This document shows positions 7,786-13,572 of a DNA stretch of 16,107 nt, piece by piece. A model generated the notes under the pieces. It ran no database searches. It was not told the origin of the DNA and saw only the letters and a list, made by a program, of their open reading frames with translations. Source of the DNA: Clostridia bacterium (GTDB lineage Bacteria; Bacillota_A; Clostridia; Christensenellales; Aristaeellaceae); NCBI GenBank assembly GCA_017399225.1, contig JAFQEB010000055.1:1-16107 (forward strand), read 5' to 3'. The stretch's first letter is position 1. Every line of letters starts with the position of its first letter. Position numbers and translations under genes: made by a program.

Positions 7786-8865
7786 ATGAAGACCGATGCG
7801 ACCAACGGCATGACCTACGCCCCCAAGGGGAAGCCTGCCCCGGTGGTGAAGCCGGGCGAGTTCGTCTTCTCCTGCTGCCACCTGGATCACGGCCACATCT
7901 ACGGCATGACCAACGCCCTGCTGGAGGCCGGCGGCACGCTGAAGTACGTCTACGACCGGGACCCCAACCGGCTGGCGAACTTCATCAAGACCTATCCCCA
8001 GGCTCAGGCGGCCCTCTGCGAGGAGCAGGTGCTGGCTGACCCGGAGAGCCACATGGTCTGCTCCTCCTACATCACCAGCGAGCGGGGCCCCTTCGGCCTG
8101 AGGGTGATGGCGGCGGGCAAGGATTACTTTGTGGACAAGGCGCCCTTCACCACCATGGCCCAGCTGGAGGCGGCGAAGAAGCTGGCCGCCGCGACGGGCC
8201 GCAAGTACATGGTCTACTACGGCGAGCGCATCCACTGCCAGGCGGCGACCCTGGCCGGGGAGATGATCGCGGCCGGGGAGATCGGTCAGGTGATCCATGT
8301 GGAGGGCTTCGGCCCTCATCGCCTGATGGCCCATGCCCGGCCCCAGTGGTTCTTCGAGAAGGAGAAGTACGGCGGCATCCTCTGCGACATCGGCAGCCAC
8401 CAAATCGAGCAGTACCTGTACTTTGCCGGCGAAGAGGAGGCCCGCGTCACCCTCAGCCGCATCGGCAACTACGCCAACCCCGATCACCCGGAGCTGGATG
8501 ACTTCGGCGACTGCATGATCACCGGCGAAAAGGGCACGACCAACTACTTCCGCGTGGACTGGTTCACCCCCGACGGCCTGCGCACCTGGGGCGACGGCCG
8601 CACGCTGATCATCGGCACCAAGGGGTACATCGAGCTGCGCAAGTATGTAAACGTCGGCACCGACATGGTGGGCGGCGACCACCTGTACCTGGTCAACGGC
8701 TCCTCCGAGCGGTACTTCAATGCCGACGGCGCAGGCTGCCCCTTCTTCGGCCAGCTGATCCTGGACTGCCTCAACCGCACCGAGAACGCCATGACCCAGC
8801 ACCACGCCTTCAAGGCGGCGGAGCTGTGCCTGCAGGCCCAGGCCCAGGCGATCGTGGTGAAGTGA
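7786..8865 (+). CDS. Divergent Gfo/Idh/MocA-family oxidoreductase, third of three
   Basis: The predicted product has 359 residues. It keeps the overall family layout, but key motifs are altered. The dinucleotide glycine loop is replaced by SCCHLDHGHIYGM (29-41), the usual EKP is DKAP (117-120) with Lys118 kept, and the HxxD pair is HxxE in CDIGSHQIEQYL (His205, Glu208). An N-terminal extension of about 22 residues precedes the first strand. It may bind its cofactor differently, act as a non-redox lyase or epimerase, or serve as a partner subunit; these are inferences. GGAGG lies 7 nt before the ATG and 12 nt separate it from the upstream gene. It is the last gene of the AraC-linked operon, with a terminator 6 nt after the stop. 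Confidence 0.88.
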   Translation: MKTDATNGMTYAPKGKPAPVVKPGEFVFSCCHLDHGHIYGMTNALLEAGGTLKYVYDRDPNRLANFIKTYPQAQAALCEEQVLADPESHMVCSSYITSERGPFGLRVMAAGKDYFVDKAPFTTMAQLEAAKKLAAATGRKYMVYYGERIHCQAATLAGEMIAAGEIGQVIHVEGFGPHRLMAHARPQWFFEKEKYGGILCDIGSHQIEQYLYFAGEEEARVTLSRIGNYANPDHPELDDFGDCMITGEKGTTNYFRVDWFTPDGLRTWGDGRTLIIGTKGYIELRKYVNVGTDMVGGDHLYLVNGSSERYFNADGAGCPFFGQLILDCLNRTENAMTQHHAFKAAELCLQAQAQAIVVK

Positions 8866-8870
8866 TCATG

Positions 8871-8901
8871 GGCTCCCTCACTGTGAGGGGGCCTTTTTAT
8901 T
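8871..8901 (+). terminator. Intrinsic terminator of the dehydrogenase operon
   Basis: ggctccctca (8871-8880) pairs with tgagggggcc (8884-8893) through 10 positions with one G-U and a 3-nt loop. It is followed by TTTTTATT. Confidence 0.85.
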
Positions 8902-8920
8902 GTGCTGATTCATGTCCGTA

Positions 8921-8940
8921 GGGGCGACCATTGGTCGCCC
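8921..8940 (+). repeat. 20-bp near-palindrome, copy 1
   Basis: The core ggggcgaccattggtcgccc has 9-nt arms around a single central base and is preceded by cgta. Five copies lie in this window, four in this orientation and one reversed. The flanking cgta and the central T define the orientation. Confidence 0.85.
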
Positions 8941-9073
8941 GCCGTGCTGGGGGGGCGGCTGGCTGGAGGGGAGCGGATGGCCCCGCATCCCCCGGTTTCC
9001 CTGTGAAACAAAAAAGACCGGGAGCCAATGCTTCCAGCCAAGAAGGGGAATATGTGTTCTTATCCACGATATC

Positions 9074-9102
9074 ATTATAGCACACTTGACGTGATAATGC
9101 AA
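9074..9102 (-). promoter_or_regulatory. Strong promoter within repeat copy A
   Basis: On the minus strand TTGCAT (9102-9097) and TATAAT (9079-9074) have a 17-nt spacer, a near-perfect sigma-70-type promoter. It would transcribe leftward through the A element, towards a TCTTTTTTG stretch near 9015-9007, giving a short RNA. No ribosome site or convincing gene follows. Confidence 0.65.
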
Positions 9103-9210
9103 GCAAATCTTTGATAATTTTTCGCATGGGGGAGCTTTTTGACTGATCAGTCTTCCCTCTGAGTAGGGTGCCCGGGCAAGGGGGTGAGAGCCTTGTTGGG
9201 AGGGGGCGCG

Positions 9211-9342
9211 GGCTCCCACCGTCATCGCCTGCGGCGATGCCACCTGTCCCGGTCGCAATCATAGATTGCTCCCCGCTTTGGCTAAAAACATGCCACTGGC
9301 ATGTTTTCTTAACGCGTCGCGCCTCGGGGAGGGAGGCTTTGG
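9211..9342. repeat. Multi-hairpin module, copy 1 (~132 nt)
   Basis: The module has three hairpins with 3-nt loops: catcgcc/ggcgatg (9223-9239), gcaatc/gattgc (9255-9269) and aaaacatgcc/ggcatgtttt (9285-9307). The ends, ggctccc and gggaggct, are near-complementary, so the whole can fold as one branched structure. Copies lie at 9972-10104 and 13341-13473. Confidence 0.8.
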
Positions 9343-9358
9343 CGGGGGTATCCCGTTA

Positions 9359-9408
9359 CCTTCCCCCTTGGGGGAAGGGGGACCGCCGCGTCAGCGGGGG
9401 TGGATGAG
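9359..9408 (+). repeat. Two-hairpin element, copy 1
   Basis: A first stem, ccttccccc/ggggaagg (9359-9378), is followed by a second GC-rich stem ccgc/gcgg and a ggatgagg tail. The layout matches the other two-hairpin elements of the window. Confidence 0.55.
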
Positions 9409-9445
9409 GCCGTTCCTCTTGCGGCAGTATGAACATGCAGCAGCC

Positions 9446-9465
9446 GGACGACCAATGGTCGCCCC
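9446..9465 (-). repeat. 20-bp near-palindrome, copy 2 (reverse orientation)
   Basis: Read on the minus strand it is the same core with its cgta leader, except for one mismatch in the distal arm (tcgtcc for tcgccc). It is the only reversed copy. Confidence 0.8.
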
Positions 9466-9493
9466 TACGGGGATCTGGAGATCCGCACAGTCC

Positions 9494-9541
9494 AAAAGGC
9501 TCTCCCTTGGGGAGAGCTCCCGCGAAGCGGGTGAGAGGGTC
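9494..9541 (+). repeat. Two-hairpin element, copy 2
   Basis: ggctctccc/ggggagagct forms the first stem, cccgc-gaa-gcggg the second, and gtgagagggtc is the tail. It is a near-exact reverse-complement counterpart of 13573-13622. Confidence 0.75.
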
Positions 9542-9563
9542 TTGCGCGTCCGCAGACGTGCCT

Positions 9564-9640
9564 CCCTTGCGGCGTCGGGTTTCCTTGCGAGGGTCGGCGG
9601 AGGAGACCCTTTCAGTCACCTTCGGTGACAGCTCCCCCCA
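9564..9640 (+). repeat. 77-bp direct repeat, copy 1
   Basis: It matches 10243-10319 at all but about two positions and spans a non-palindromic half plus most of a two-hairpin element. The match shows that blocks larger than one module have been copied. Confidence 0.8.
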
Positions 9641-9655
9641 AGGGGGAGCCTTTTG
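9605..9655 (-). repeat. Two-hairpin element, copy 3 (reverse)
   Basis: It contains gtcacc-ttc-ggtgac and gctccccc-caa-gggggagc stems with a ttttg end. On the minus strand it has the same order as copy 2. Confidence 0.75.
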
Positions 9656-9681
9656 ACAGTGTGGAGGCCCGTGTACCCGTA

Positions 9682-9701
9682 GGGGCGACCATTGGTCGCC
9701 C
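9682..9701 (+). repeat. 20-bp near-palindrome, copy 3
   Basis: The core is identical to copy 1, with the cgta leader, at the left edge of composite copy B. Confidence 0.85.
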
Positions 9702-9834
9702 GCCGTGCTGCGGATTGGGACTGGTGGGAGGGGAGCGGATGCCCCCGCATCCCCCGCTTCCCTGTGAAACAAAAAAGACCGGGAGCCAATGCTTCCAGCC
9801 AAGAAGGGGAATATGTGTTCTTATCCACGATACC

Positions 9835-9863
9835 ATTATAGCACACTTGACGTGATAATGCAA
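9835..9863 (-). promoter_or_regulatory. Strong promoter within repeat copy B
   Basis: TTGCAT (9863-9858) and TATAAT (9840-9835) on the minus strand are 17 nt apart, identical to the promoter of copy A. Transcription would run leftward through the element. Confidence 0.65.
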
Positions 9864-9971
9864 GCAAATCTTTGATAATTTTTCGCATGGGGGGAGCTTT
9901 TACGACTGATCAGCCTTCCCTCTGGGTAGGGTGCCCGGGCAAGGGGGTGAGGGCCTTCGCGGCGTGGGGGC

Positions 9972-10104
9972 GGGCTCCCACCGTCATCGCCTGCGGCGAT
10001 GCCACCTGTCCCGGTTGCAATCATAGATTGCTCCCCGCTTTGGCTAAAAACATGCCACTGGCATGTTTTCTTAACGCGTCGCGCCTCGGGGAGGGAGGCT
10101 TTGG
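9972..10104. repeat. Multi-hairpin module, copy 2
   Basis: It has the same three hairpins as 9211-9342. The differences, such as ggttgcaatc for ggtcgcaatc, lie outside the stems. Confidence 0.8.
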
Positions 10105-10138
10105 TCGTTGCTGCTGCCGGGTGGGTTCCTTTGCGGCG
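10101..10138 (+). repeat. 38-bp direct repeat, copy 1
   Basis: The block starting ttggtcgttg and ending ttgcggcg recurs at 10216-10253 with two mismatches. Both copies follow directly on the end of a palindromic module. Confidence 0.75.
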
Positions 10139-10160
10139 GTGTGGGTGTGCGGGCTGCGGG

Positions 10161-10219
10161 GGCTCCCTCAGTCTCCGCGCAGGCGCGGAGCCAGCTCCCT
10201 CCCGGAGGGAGCCTTTTGG
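10161..10219 (-). repeat. Two-hairpin element, copy 4 (variant second stem)
   Basis: ctccgcgc-agg-cgcggag forms one stem and gctccctc-ccg-gagggagc the other, ending in cttttgg. The stem sequences differ from other copies while pairing is kept. Confidence 0.7.
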
Positions 10220-10253
10220 TCGTTGTTGCTGCCGGGTGGGTTCCCTTGCGGCG
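10216..10253 (+). repeat. 38-bp direct repeat, copy 2
   Basis: It is the second copy of 10101-10138 with two substitutions, again directly after a palindromic element. Confidence 0.75.
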
Positions 10254-10319
10254 TCGGGTTTCCTTGCGAGGGTCGGCGGGGGAGACCCTCTCAGTCACCT
10301 TCGGTGACAGCTCCCCCCA
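10243..10319 (+). repeat. 77-bp direct repeat, copy 2
   Basis: It is the second copy of 9564-9640 and overlaps the 38-bp repeat, which shows the mosaic build of the island. Confidence 0.8.
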
Positions 10320-10329
10320 GTGAGGGGGA
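10284..10329 (-). repeat. Two-hairpin element, copy 5 (incomplete)
   Basis: The gtcacc/ggtgac stem and the gctcccccc arm are present, but the closing arm is shortened to agtgaggggg and the ttttg end is missing. It marks the right end of the repeat island. Confidence 0.65.
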
Positions 10330-10378
10330 TGGAAAGGAAAGAGTTATCCTACACTTTGCACCAAAGAAATACCGAAAC

Positions 10379-10405
10379 AGCAAGCCCGCCAAGGCTTGCT
10401 TTTTC
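10379..10405 (+). terminator. Intrinsic terminator at the island edge
   Basis: agcaagcc (10379-10386) pairs perfectly with ggcttgct (10393-10400) around a 6-nt loop and is followed by ttttctt. No gene is recognised directly upstream, so what it terminates is unclear. It may be a remnant of a lost gene or the end of an island transcript. Confidence 0.65.
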
Positions 10406-10424
10406 TTGTTCTGCGTGATAGAAT
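10396..10424 (+). promoter_or_regulatory. Possible promoter of the small membrane-protein gene
   Basis: TTGCTT (10396-10401) and TAGAAT (10419-10424) are 17 nt apart and lie about 50 nt before the start codon. The -35 box overlaps the 3' arm of the terminator hairpin. Confidence 0.35.
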
Positions 10425-10473
10425 GAAAGCGACAAACTTGAATTTGGCGGAGGAATAATTTGGAGGAGTTGAC

Positions 10474-10683
10474 ATGGAAGAAAAAAAGAATGTCAGTCTG
10501 ACGGTTGTAATATTGAATTGCATTTGTGCTATTGGTTGGGATATTAATTTGTTTGTTGCCATTGCGTTCAGAGACACAAATTCTATGTCATTTGTTTTGC
10601 GTGGATTTTGTGCCATAGGATGGACAGTTGTTGCAATTATTTGGATTTGCCGTTATATTAAGTTCAAAAAGGGTAGCAAATAA
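10474..10683 (+). CDS. Small two-span membrane protein, unknown function
   Basis: The predicted product has 69 residues and I do not recognise its family. After a charged MEEKKN start it has two hydrophobic segments, about residues 8-32 and 40-62, and a KFKKGSK basic tail, so both ends probably face the cytoplasm. The tetrad-like string CAIGW occurs in each segment (18-22 and 46-50), suggesting an internal duplication. TTGGAGGAG lies just before the ATG, a convincing ribosome site. The codons are AT-rich, in sharp contrast to the GC-rich neighbours, and the gene sits between a repeat island and a strong terminator, so it may have been acquired horizontally. A partner gene or toxin role cannot be shown from sequence. 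Confidence 0.75.
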   Translation: MEEKKNVSLTVVILNCICAIGWDINLFVAIAFRDTNSMSFVLRGFCAIGWTVVAIIWICRYIKFKKGSK

Positions 10684-10720
10684 ATTCCAATTTATCGAGC
10701 AGCCACAGATCACAGGAGGG

Positions 10721-10752
10721 CGCAATTATACGCACCATTTCGGTGCATTGCG
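10721..10752 (+). other. Hairpin in the 3' region of the small gene
   Basis: cgcaat/attgcg and gcacc/ggtgc form a stacked stem with a tatac bulge. A further cgtttg/caaacg pairing (10751-10775) links it to the terminator that follows. It may protect the mRNA 3' end or belong to a small RNA. Confidence 0.4.
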
Positions 10753-10772
10753 TTTGTGGGGCGCATAAGCAA

Positions 10773-10811
10773 ACGAGCATCCGGCATGTTCACCGGATGC
10801 TCGTCTTTTTT
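10773..10811 (+). terminator. Strong intrinsic terminator of the small membrane-protein gene
   Basis: acgagcatccgg (10773-10784) pairs perfectly with ccggatgctcgt (10793-10804) around an 8-nt loop and is followed by ctttttt. Confidence 0.9.
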
Positions 10812-10840
10812 CGTAGTGGGATAAAATGTTCCTTAACAAC

Positions 10841-10863
10841 CCTCCCGCCAAGGGGGAGCCTTT
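10841..10863 (-). repeat. Partial two-hairpin element
   Basis: Only the ctcccgccaagggggagcc hairpin and the ttt end remain. 10864-10936 and 10973-11103 contain no gene or clear signal that I can identify. Confidence 0.45.
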
Positions 10864-10936
10864 GGCCGTTCACCTTGCGGCTTGTTCTGTGTTGCTGCAC
10901 AGGAGTGTCTGTTTTTCCCTGAGAGGAAGAGGGGAC

Positions 10937-10972
10937 TGGGTTCCCTTTGTTCCCTGGGTTCCCTTTGCTCCC
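10937..10972 (+). repeat. 18-bp tandem repeat, two units
   Basis: tgggttccctttgttccc (10937-10954) is followed directly by the same 18 nt with one change (10955-10972). Degenerate catgctccctatg-type units continue to about 10995. It is non-coding. Confidence 0.8.
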
Positions 10973-11103
10973 CATGCTCCCTATGTTACCCTATGCCCTC
11001 CGGGGGCACCTGTCGGTTATTATAGCAGGGAAATGCGGAAAAGTCAAGAGAAATGCAAATGGATGTTCTCTTAAATTTGTGTTACAAAACTGGCATCGCC
11101 CTT

Positions 11104-11123
11104 GCAAAGATTAGCAAAGATTA
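11104..11123 (+). repeat. 10-bp tandem repeat upstream of promoter
   Basis: gcaaagatta occurs twice in direct succession and abuts the promoter copy at 11126-11154. The A and B copies have a single related unit here, caaagattt. Confidence 0.7.
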
Positions 11124-11125
11124 GC

Positions 11126-11154
11126 TTGCATTATCACGTCAAGTGTGGTATACT
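11126..11154 (+). promoter_or_regulatory. Third copy of the repeat-island promoter
   Basis: TTGCAT (11126-11131) and TATACT (11149-11154) have a 17-nt spacer. The spacer and flanks match the minus-strand promoters at 9074-9102 and 9835-9863, including gcttgcattatcacgtcaag. The orientation is opposite to those copies. Confidence 0.7.
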
Positions 11155-11160
11155 GGTATT

Positions 11161-11235
11161 GTGAAAAAGAGAACATAAGTTCTCTGAATGGCAGCGATAC
11201 AAAGAGCCCCGCACCGGATCGGCGCGGGGCTTTGC
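11161..11235 (+). ncRNA. Candidate small RNA between promoter and terminator
   Basis: A start near 11161 would give a transcript of about 75 nt. It contains agagaac-ataa-gttctct (11168-11185), a perfect 7-bp hairpin, then the GC-rich terminator stem at 11205-11231. No open frame with a ribosome site fits. The first ~23 nt align without gaps to the start of the A and B transcripts (about 17 of 23 matches). Function is unknown; an alternative is a relic promoter from a repeat element that happens to face a terminator. Confidence 0.4.
11205..11234. terminator. Bidirectional terminator after the beta-xylosidase gene
   Basis: agccccgc (11205-11212) pairs with gcggggct (11224-11231), with an inner ccg/cgg stem. 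TTT follows on the plus strand and ctcttt on the minus strand, 15 nt past the stop of the xylosidase gene. Confidence 0.75.
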
Positions 11236-11245
11236 TGTGGCAAGA

Positions 11246-13216
11246 TCACCACAGGGGGACGTCGGTGGCCTCGGGGGAGGCGAAGGGGCCGGGGAGGGCG
11301 GTCAGGCCGCGGTGATTGCCGTAGTAGTCGCGGTCAAAGACGATGGTGGAGCCGTCCGGGCTCTCGAAGCGCTGCTCCGGCTCGAAGGCGCAGCCCAGCA
11401 CGTCGCTGTCCACGATGGCGGCGCGGTAGGCCGCGATCAGGTCGTACACATTGGTGCGCAGCACGGGGGCGCCGTCCCGCTCGGTCAGCTCAACGGCGGG
11501 CATGTCGGGCAGGACGAGGCAGTCATTCTCGTGCTTCCAGGGCTTCGCGCCGCCCAGGTACACATTGCCCCTGGCCCACACGGGCAGGTGGCTCTCATGG
11601 AACCGGGAGAGCTTGTGCATGTCGGGGCGGGCGACGTCCAGGTCGAACCAGGTGATCCACTCGTCGTAGGTGGGGTATTCGTCGAACTGCCAGGTGCCGC
11701 AGAGGCGCTCGCGCTCGTTGGGCTCGCCCCGGCGGGGATCGGGCTGCGGGTCAATGCCCTGGACGATGATGTTGTTGTAGAAGCGGTCGTCGCCGTGGAG
11801 GAAGTGCATGAAGCCCGCGACCTCGGTGCGGTGACGGATATGGTAGGGGGTATAGCGGGTGCCGGTGCCGCCGCCCACGAAGGTGAAGGTGCCCATCATC
11901 AGGTTGTGCACCAGCGCCACGCCCTGGGTAGCCATGCGGACGGCCACGCGGGAGAGCATCACGTTGTTGTCGATGAGGGTGGGGCCGTGGGAGACCTCGA
12001 TGAAGATATCCTGGCTCTCCATGCCGCCCTCGGCCCAGGTGCAGAAGTCCGGGCGCTGGTTGTGGTGCAGCAGGTTCTGGCTGATGCGGGTGCCCTGGGC
12101 CTGCCAGTCGCACCAGATGCCCATGGTGCAGTGGTGGATGTGATTGCGGCGCATGGTGACGTCGATGGCCGCGTGCAGCTTGATGCCGCTGATCTCGGCG
12201 CCGCCCAGCTCCTGCATGTTGTTGATGTGGTGGATGTGGTTGTCCTCAATGATGGAGAACACCGCGCCCATGCGGCCCACAATGCCGGTCTGCTCGCAGT
12301 GGTGGATGTGGCAGCGGCGGACGATGTGGCTGCCCACTTTCTCCTTGAGCCACCCGTGGTACTGGCCGCGGCACAGGGCGTCGCGCTCCATCTGGGTGGG
12401 GGACTTCAGGTGCTTGGTCGTGAAGTAGTGGTCATTCTCCGGGTCGTAATACTTGCCCAGGGAGATGCCGCAGCACTTGGAGTGGCTGATCTCGCAGTCC
12501 TCGATGATCCAGCCCTTTGACCAGTGGGGGCCGACCATACCGTCCTGGAAGGCAGCGGGAGGCGCCCAGGTGGTGGCGGCTTTCTCCACCCTGAAGCCGG
12601 AGAAGGTGATGTAGCCCCGGCCGGTCTCATCGGGGAAGAAGCAGCGGCGGCGGACGTTGATCTCCACCTTGCGGGTGTTGGGGTCGATATCCTGGAAGTT
12701 GCAGTAGAAGACGGTCTCGTTGCCCTCCTGCACGGTGATCCACTTGTAGACGGAGGATTCCGGCTCCCAGGAGGGGGCGTACACCTCGCCGGCGATGCAC
12801 TCCTCCATGGTCAGGGCCTCGTAGAGGGCGCGGTCATCCAGGTACACGCAGCCGGCATGGCGGACGGTGGGGGCGAAGTACCAGTCGCCGTAGACCTCCA
12901 CCACATAGGGGTTGAAGCGGCCGAAGACGGCGTTGTCCACGCGGGCCGTCCACAGGCCGTTATCCAGCCTCGTCCAGCCGGTGAGGGGCTCCGCGCCGGT
13001 GATCAGCGCACCCAGGGGCTCCACGGAGCGGTAGGTGATGCGGCTTTCCTCCGTGCCGCCGCGCTCGGGGCTGACCTGCTCGCGGTACACGCCGGGGTAG
13101 ACGAGCACCTCGTCGCCGGGCTGGGCGAGCTTCGCGGCGTCGCTGATGCGGCGGAAGGGGCGCTCCTTGCTGCCGTTGCCCTCGCGGGGGGCGGCCTGAT
13201 CGACATGCCAGATCAT
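11246..13216 (-). CDS. GH120 beta-xylosidase, right-handed beta-helix
   Basis: The predicted product has 656 residues and should release xylose from xylo-oligosaccharides with retention of configuration. It resembles, from memory, the GH120 enzyme XylC of Thermoanaerobacterium saccharolyticum along its length. Shared landmarks are the GDEVLVYPGVYREQV start of the helix, FNPYVVEVYGDWYF, NVRRRCFFPDETG, HWSKGWIIEDCEI, GSHIVRRCHIHHC, SGIKLHAAIDV and RTEVAGFMHF. The family nucleophile corresponds to Asp370 in WCDWQAQGTR, and the acid/base to Glu407 in FIEVSHGP. Between them is an insertion of about 14 residues (around 387-402) relative to the remembered XylC sequence. It has no signal peptide, so it is intracellular. 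The ATG at 13216 has AAGGAGG about 9 nt upstream. The gene stands alone, with an AT-rich -10-like tract at 13268-13278 upstream and a terminator downstream. Confidence 0.88.
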   Translation of the reverse strand: MIWHVDQAAPREGNGSKERPFRRISDAAKLAQPGDEVLVYPGVYREQVSPERGGTEESRITYRSVEPLGALITGAEPLTGWTRLDNGLWTARVDNAVFGRFNPYVVEVYGDWYFAPTVRHAGCVYLDDRALYEALTMEECIAGEVYAPSWEPESSVYKWITVQEGNETVFYCNFQDIDPNTRKVEINVRRRCFFPDETGRGYITFSGFRVEKAATTWAPPAAFQDGMVGPHWSKGWIIEDCEISHSKCCGISLGKYYDPENDHYFTTKHLKSPTQMERDALCRGQYHGWLKEKVGSHIVRRCHIHHCEQTGIVGRMGAVFSIIEDNHIHHINNMQELGGAEISGIKLHAAIDVTMRRNHIHHCTMGIWCDWQAQGTRISQNLLHHNQRPDFCTWAEGGMESQDIFIEVSHGPTLIDNNVMLSRVAVRMATQGVALVHNLMMGTFTFVGGGTGTRYTPYHIRHRTEVAGFMHFLHGDDRFYNNIIVQGIDPQPDPRRGEPNERERLCGTWQFDEYPTYDEWITWFDLDVARPDMHKLSRFHESHLPVWARGNVYLGGAKPWKHENDCLVLPDMPAVELTERDGAPVLRTNVYDLIAAYRAAIVDSDVLGCAFEPEQRFESPDGSTIVFDRDYYGNHRGLTALPGPFASPEATDVPLW

Positions 13217-13340
13217 AGAAGATTCCTCCTTGATGATATTGGGTTGTGAACGAAGGGGATTACTGTGATTATATTATATCGGTTTGGTGCAATGGTGTCT
13301 GTTCAGTGGTTGCCGGAAAGTTCGCAGTTTTTGCGCGAGG

Positions 13341-13473
13341 GACTCCCACCGTCATCGCCTGGCGGCGATGTCACCTGTCCCGGTCGCAATCATAGATTGC
13401 TCCCCGCTTTGGCTAAAAACATGCCACTGGCATGTTTTCTTAACGCGTCGCGCCTCGGGGAGGGAGGCTTTTG
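13341..13473. repeat. Multi-hairpin module, copy 3
   Basis: It matches 9211-9342 nearly base for base without the rest of the composite repeat, so this module moves or is copied independently. One inserted g turns the first loop from tgc to tggc while its stem stays intact. It begins 124 nt upstream of the xylosidase start codon, close to that gene's likely promoter. Confidence 0.85.
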
Positions 13474-13499
13474 GTCGCTTGGATGCCTGCATACCCGTA

Positions 13500-13519
13500 G
13501 GGGCGACCATTGGTCGCCC
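13500..13519 (+). repeat. 20-bp near-palindrome, copy 4
   Basis: It has an exact core with the cgta leader and lies 26 nt after the multi-hairpin module. Confidence 0.85.
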
Positions 13520-13572
13520 GTCTTGCAGTGGGGGCGGACTGGTAGGAGGGGGGCGCGTCTGCGGACGCGCAA

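Larger units (their letters stand above)
8918..9342. repeat. Composite repeat copy A (~425 bp)
   Basis: This block is repeated almost identically at 9679-10104. It starts with the 20-bp near-palindrome, then carries a unit with a minus-strand promoter, a degenerate two-hairpin segment around 9141-9190, and the multi-hairpin module at 9211-9342. The two copies differ by scattered substitutions and a few small indels, the largest cluster near 9197-9210. Open frames crossing it on both strands lack ribosome sites and are not called. No transposase gene or target duplication was seen. Confidence 0.9.
9679..10104. repeat. Composite repeat copy B (~426 bp)
   Basis: It is a direct repeat of 8918-9342 in the same orientation, starting 761 bp downstream. 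All sub-modules are present in the same order, including the promoter and the three hairpins. The close identity points to recent duplication or ongoing gene conversion. Confidence 0.9.

Noticed and set aside
6571..8805. 744-residue minus-strand open frame
   Set aside because: It is antisense to the second and third oxidoreductases. The product is low-complexity (Ala, Gly, His, Val-rich) with no domain, as expected from GC-rich codon bias.
8897..9888. Similar minus-strand open frames in both composite repeats starting MRKIIKDLLALSR
   Set aside because: Their likeness follows from DNA identity of the repeats. There is no ribosome site, the start lies upstream of the strong promoter, and the frames run through palindromes. 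Ribosome profiling could reopen the case.
8918..10329. CRISPR array
   Set aside because: The repeats are of several kinds, unequal in spacing and orientation, and there are no cas genes.
8902..10378. Complete insertion sequence
   Set aside because: There is no transposase frame, intact or broken, and no terminal inverted repeats bracketing the composite block.
10329..10418. 29-codon plus-strand open frame starting at the ATG after the repeat island
   Set aside because: The purine run before it is too close to the ATG for a normal ribosome site, and the frame runs through the terminator hairpin.
11237..12520. 427-residue plus-strand open frame
   Set aside because: It is antisense to the GH120 gene, is Val/Ala/Gly/His-rich and has no motif.
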